In this document: one piece after another, positions 7,900-8,773 of the stretch
Layout of the letters: the number at the start of each line of letters is the position of its first letter
How positions within the stretch are numbered: the first letter of the stretch is position 1
From: JAISFI01 sp031552425
GTDB taxonomy: Bacteria > Bacteroidota > Bacteroidia > Bacteroidales > Azobacteroidaceae
Direction: 5' to 3'
Length of the DNA stretch: 8,773 nt
Assembly: GCA_031552425.1 (NCBI GenBank)
Contig: JAVBMM010000188.1
Span: 1 to 8,773 of the forward strand
Notes under the pieces: model-generated
Databases searched by the model: none
What the model was told of the DNA's origin: nothing
The model's input: only the letters and a program-made list of their open reading frames with translations
Position numbers and translations under genes: made by a program

Positions 7900-8649
7900 C
7901 TAATGTCGATCTTTGAAGGCAACCTCTTTTGCTATTTTTTGACAGAAAGCTACGTCTGTCTTACTAACTTTCATCAGAATTACCGATTCTCCTGTAATAT
8001 CGGTTGTCATATAAGTAGTGGGAAGTTTATCGGGTATTTCATTTGAAATGCTTGCAACAAAAACACATGCCGTTAAGAATGTCCCCAAAGCGCAAGGATG
8101 GCTGCCGTCAGAGGTATATAGTTTAATATCAGGACGCAATTGCCGGGCCAAAGCCCATGCTTTACCTACAGGAACGACGATTGCTTTATTTTGAGCTGCG
8201 ACATCAGTATAAACCTGGTTGATTGTCTCTTGCGTTTGAGGGGTCTTTTCTCTTGCCCATGTAAGATAAAAATAAGGTGTCGCTTTATTCTCTCTGATAA
8301 GATCGCAAAACAGTTTTCCATATTTTCTGATACTGTCAGGTTCATCGATTGTTCCTAAACTATGTTCTTGAAGGATTACAATATCATAATTCCCGTTTTT
8401 TATCACCTCTTTTGTTCTCAGGCCCTTTTTCCCATTCCAATGTTCGCTTAGCCTGGCTCCACCCGCTGTGCTCTTCTTTGTTATCAACTTTGTTTTTGTT
8501 TGATCCGAAATACCGGAAACAATTTGTGGCAGATTCTCAAAAAAAGTGTAACTATTCCCTACAAAAAGAATTTTCAAAGAATCTTTTTGTGCAAAACTTC
8601 CGGGAATAGTCAAAAGAATAATGCTGATTAGAAGAATGATACGTTTCAT
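7900..8649 (-). CDS. Secreted SGNH/GDSL-type hydrolase (probable carbohydrate esterase)
   Basis: A 249-residue exported hydrolase with a signal peptide at 1-20 (cut near SFA|QK) and no lipobox Cys, so it is probably soluble in the periplasm or secreted. Block I reads ILFVGNSYTFF with candidate nucleophile S33. A Gly-rich block II-like segment follows at 60-67 (STAGGARL). Block V reads SDGSHP with D181 and H184, spaced as in a catalytic Asp-x-x-His. The usual GxND block III is replaced by ILQEHS (92-97), a form I associate with SGNH relatives such as DUF4886-like proteins and sialate O-acetylesterases. The likely role is removal of an acetyl or other ester group from a glycan, working with the beta-helix protein encoded next. 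The ATG at 8649 gives a clean signal peptide, and its leader is A-rich with no Shine-Dalgarno sequence. The substrate is unknown. Confidence 0.85.
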   Translation of the reverse strand: MKRIILLISIILLTIPGSFAQKDSLKILFVGNSYTFFENLPQIVSGISDQTKTKLITKKSTAGGARLSEHWNGKKGLRTKEVIKNGNYDIVILQEHSLGTIDEPDSIRKYGKLFCDLIRENKATPYFYLTWAREKTPQTQETINQVYTDVAAQNKAIVVPVGKAWALARQLRPDIKLYTSDGSHPCALGTFLTACVFVASISNEIPDKLPTTYMTTDITGESVILMKVSKTDVAFCQKIAKEVAFKDRH

Positions 8650-8677
8650 TTTTTTATATTTTAAAATAGGATAGATA

Positions 8678-8686
8678 CAAATAATA
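8678..8686 (-). promoter_or_regulatory. Weak -7-like box upstream of the SGNH gene
   Basis: On the minus strand TATTATTTG resembles TAnnTTTG but has three bases instead of two between TA and TTTG. It lies about 30 nt before the ATG at 8649. No matching -33 element was found. It is the best promoter candidate for this gene in the visible leader, but it is weak. Confidence 0.22.
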
Positions 8687-8733
8687 TATTGGTTATTAGG
8701 TGATTATTTTTAGTGCAAGTTGTGGAAATTTAC

Positions 8734-8759
8734 GTAAAACGTTCGTTTACAAAACGTTC
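8734..8759. repeat. Short tandem/inverted repeat AAAACGTTC, possible operator
   Basis: The 9-mer AAAACGTTC occurs at 8736-8744 and 8751-8759, a direct repeat with a 15-bp period. Overlapping it are inverted segments: GTAAA (8734-8738) with TTTAC (8746-8750), and CGTTT (8744-8748) with AAACG (8752-8756). Such nested symmetry is common in binding sites for dimeric regulators. It lies about 85-110 bp upstream of the SGNH start and may equally belong to a gene beyond the right edge. Confidence 0.4.
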
Positions 8760-8773
8760 ATTATATTGCAGAT

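Noticed and set aside
118..8609. Plus-strand open frames of 60-136 codons at 118-300, 725-1009, 2441-2737, 3284-3556, 6081-6350, 6103-6300, 6661-7071, 8140-8358 and 8349-8609
   Set aside because: Each lies wholly opposite a well-supported minus-strand gene, shows no family motif or credible leader, and has the composition expected of an antisense frame.
8657..8668. 12-bp perfect palindrome TATTTTAAAATA just before the SGNH start codon
   Set aside because: It is made only of A and T in an AT-rich leader, where such palindromes arise easily; no second copy was seen.
1..8773. CRISPR array, tRNA, insertion sequence or phage/defence module
   Set aside because: No regularly spaced repeats, cloverleaf, transposase, integrase or defence domain is visible on either strand.

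Overview
This AT-rich window most likely comes from the order Bacteroidales. It encodes a one-piece hybrid two-component system (HTCS), a secreted protein with a C-terminal tail of the type IX secretion (T9SS) kind, A-rich leaders without clear Shine-Dalgarno sequences, and boxes matching the Bacteroides -7 consensus TAnnTTTG. I cannot assign a genus.

All four genes lie on the minus strand, so transcription runs from high to low coordinates. In that order they are: a secreted SGNH/GDSL-type hydrolase (8649-7900); a 190-bp spacer with a weak terminator-like hairpin and a good -7 box; a 1032-residue secreted right-handed beta-helix protein with accessory beta-sandwich domains and a T9SS-like tail (7709-4611); a 98-bp spacer with a second -7 box and a 13-bp inverted repeat followed by a T-run; a 1322-residue HTCS sensor/regulator (4512-544); and, 2 nt after its stop codon, a 5-formyltetrahydrofolate cyclo-ligase gene (541 to past the left edge). 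No tRNA, rRNA, CRISPR array, insertion sequence or integrase was seen. The plus strand shows no credible gene.

The reading I favour is a small carbohydrate-use locus. The HTCS would sense a glycan breakdown product in the periplasm and activate the neighbouring secreted enzymes through its AraC-type DNA-binding domain. The beta-helix protein would act on the polysaccharide, and the SGNH hydrolase would remove an ester substituent. No SusC/SusD pair lies in the window, so this is either the edge of a larger polysaccharide utilisation locus or a small locus without SusC/SusD. The cyclo-ligase is a housekeeping folate gene and probably only a neighbour, although its tight junction suggests co-transcription.

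I found no clearly new multi-gene system. The points most worth checking are the beta-helix protein, whose His/Arg/Trp-rich motifs I cannot tie to a characterised activity; the HTCS H-box, which has Ile where Thr is usual; and the structured spacer in front of the HTCS.
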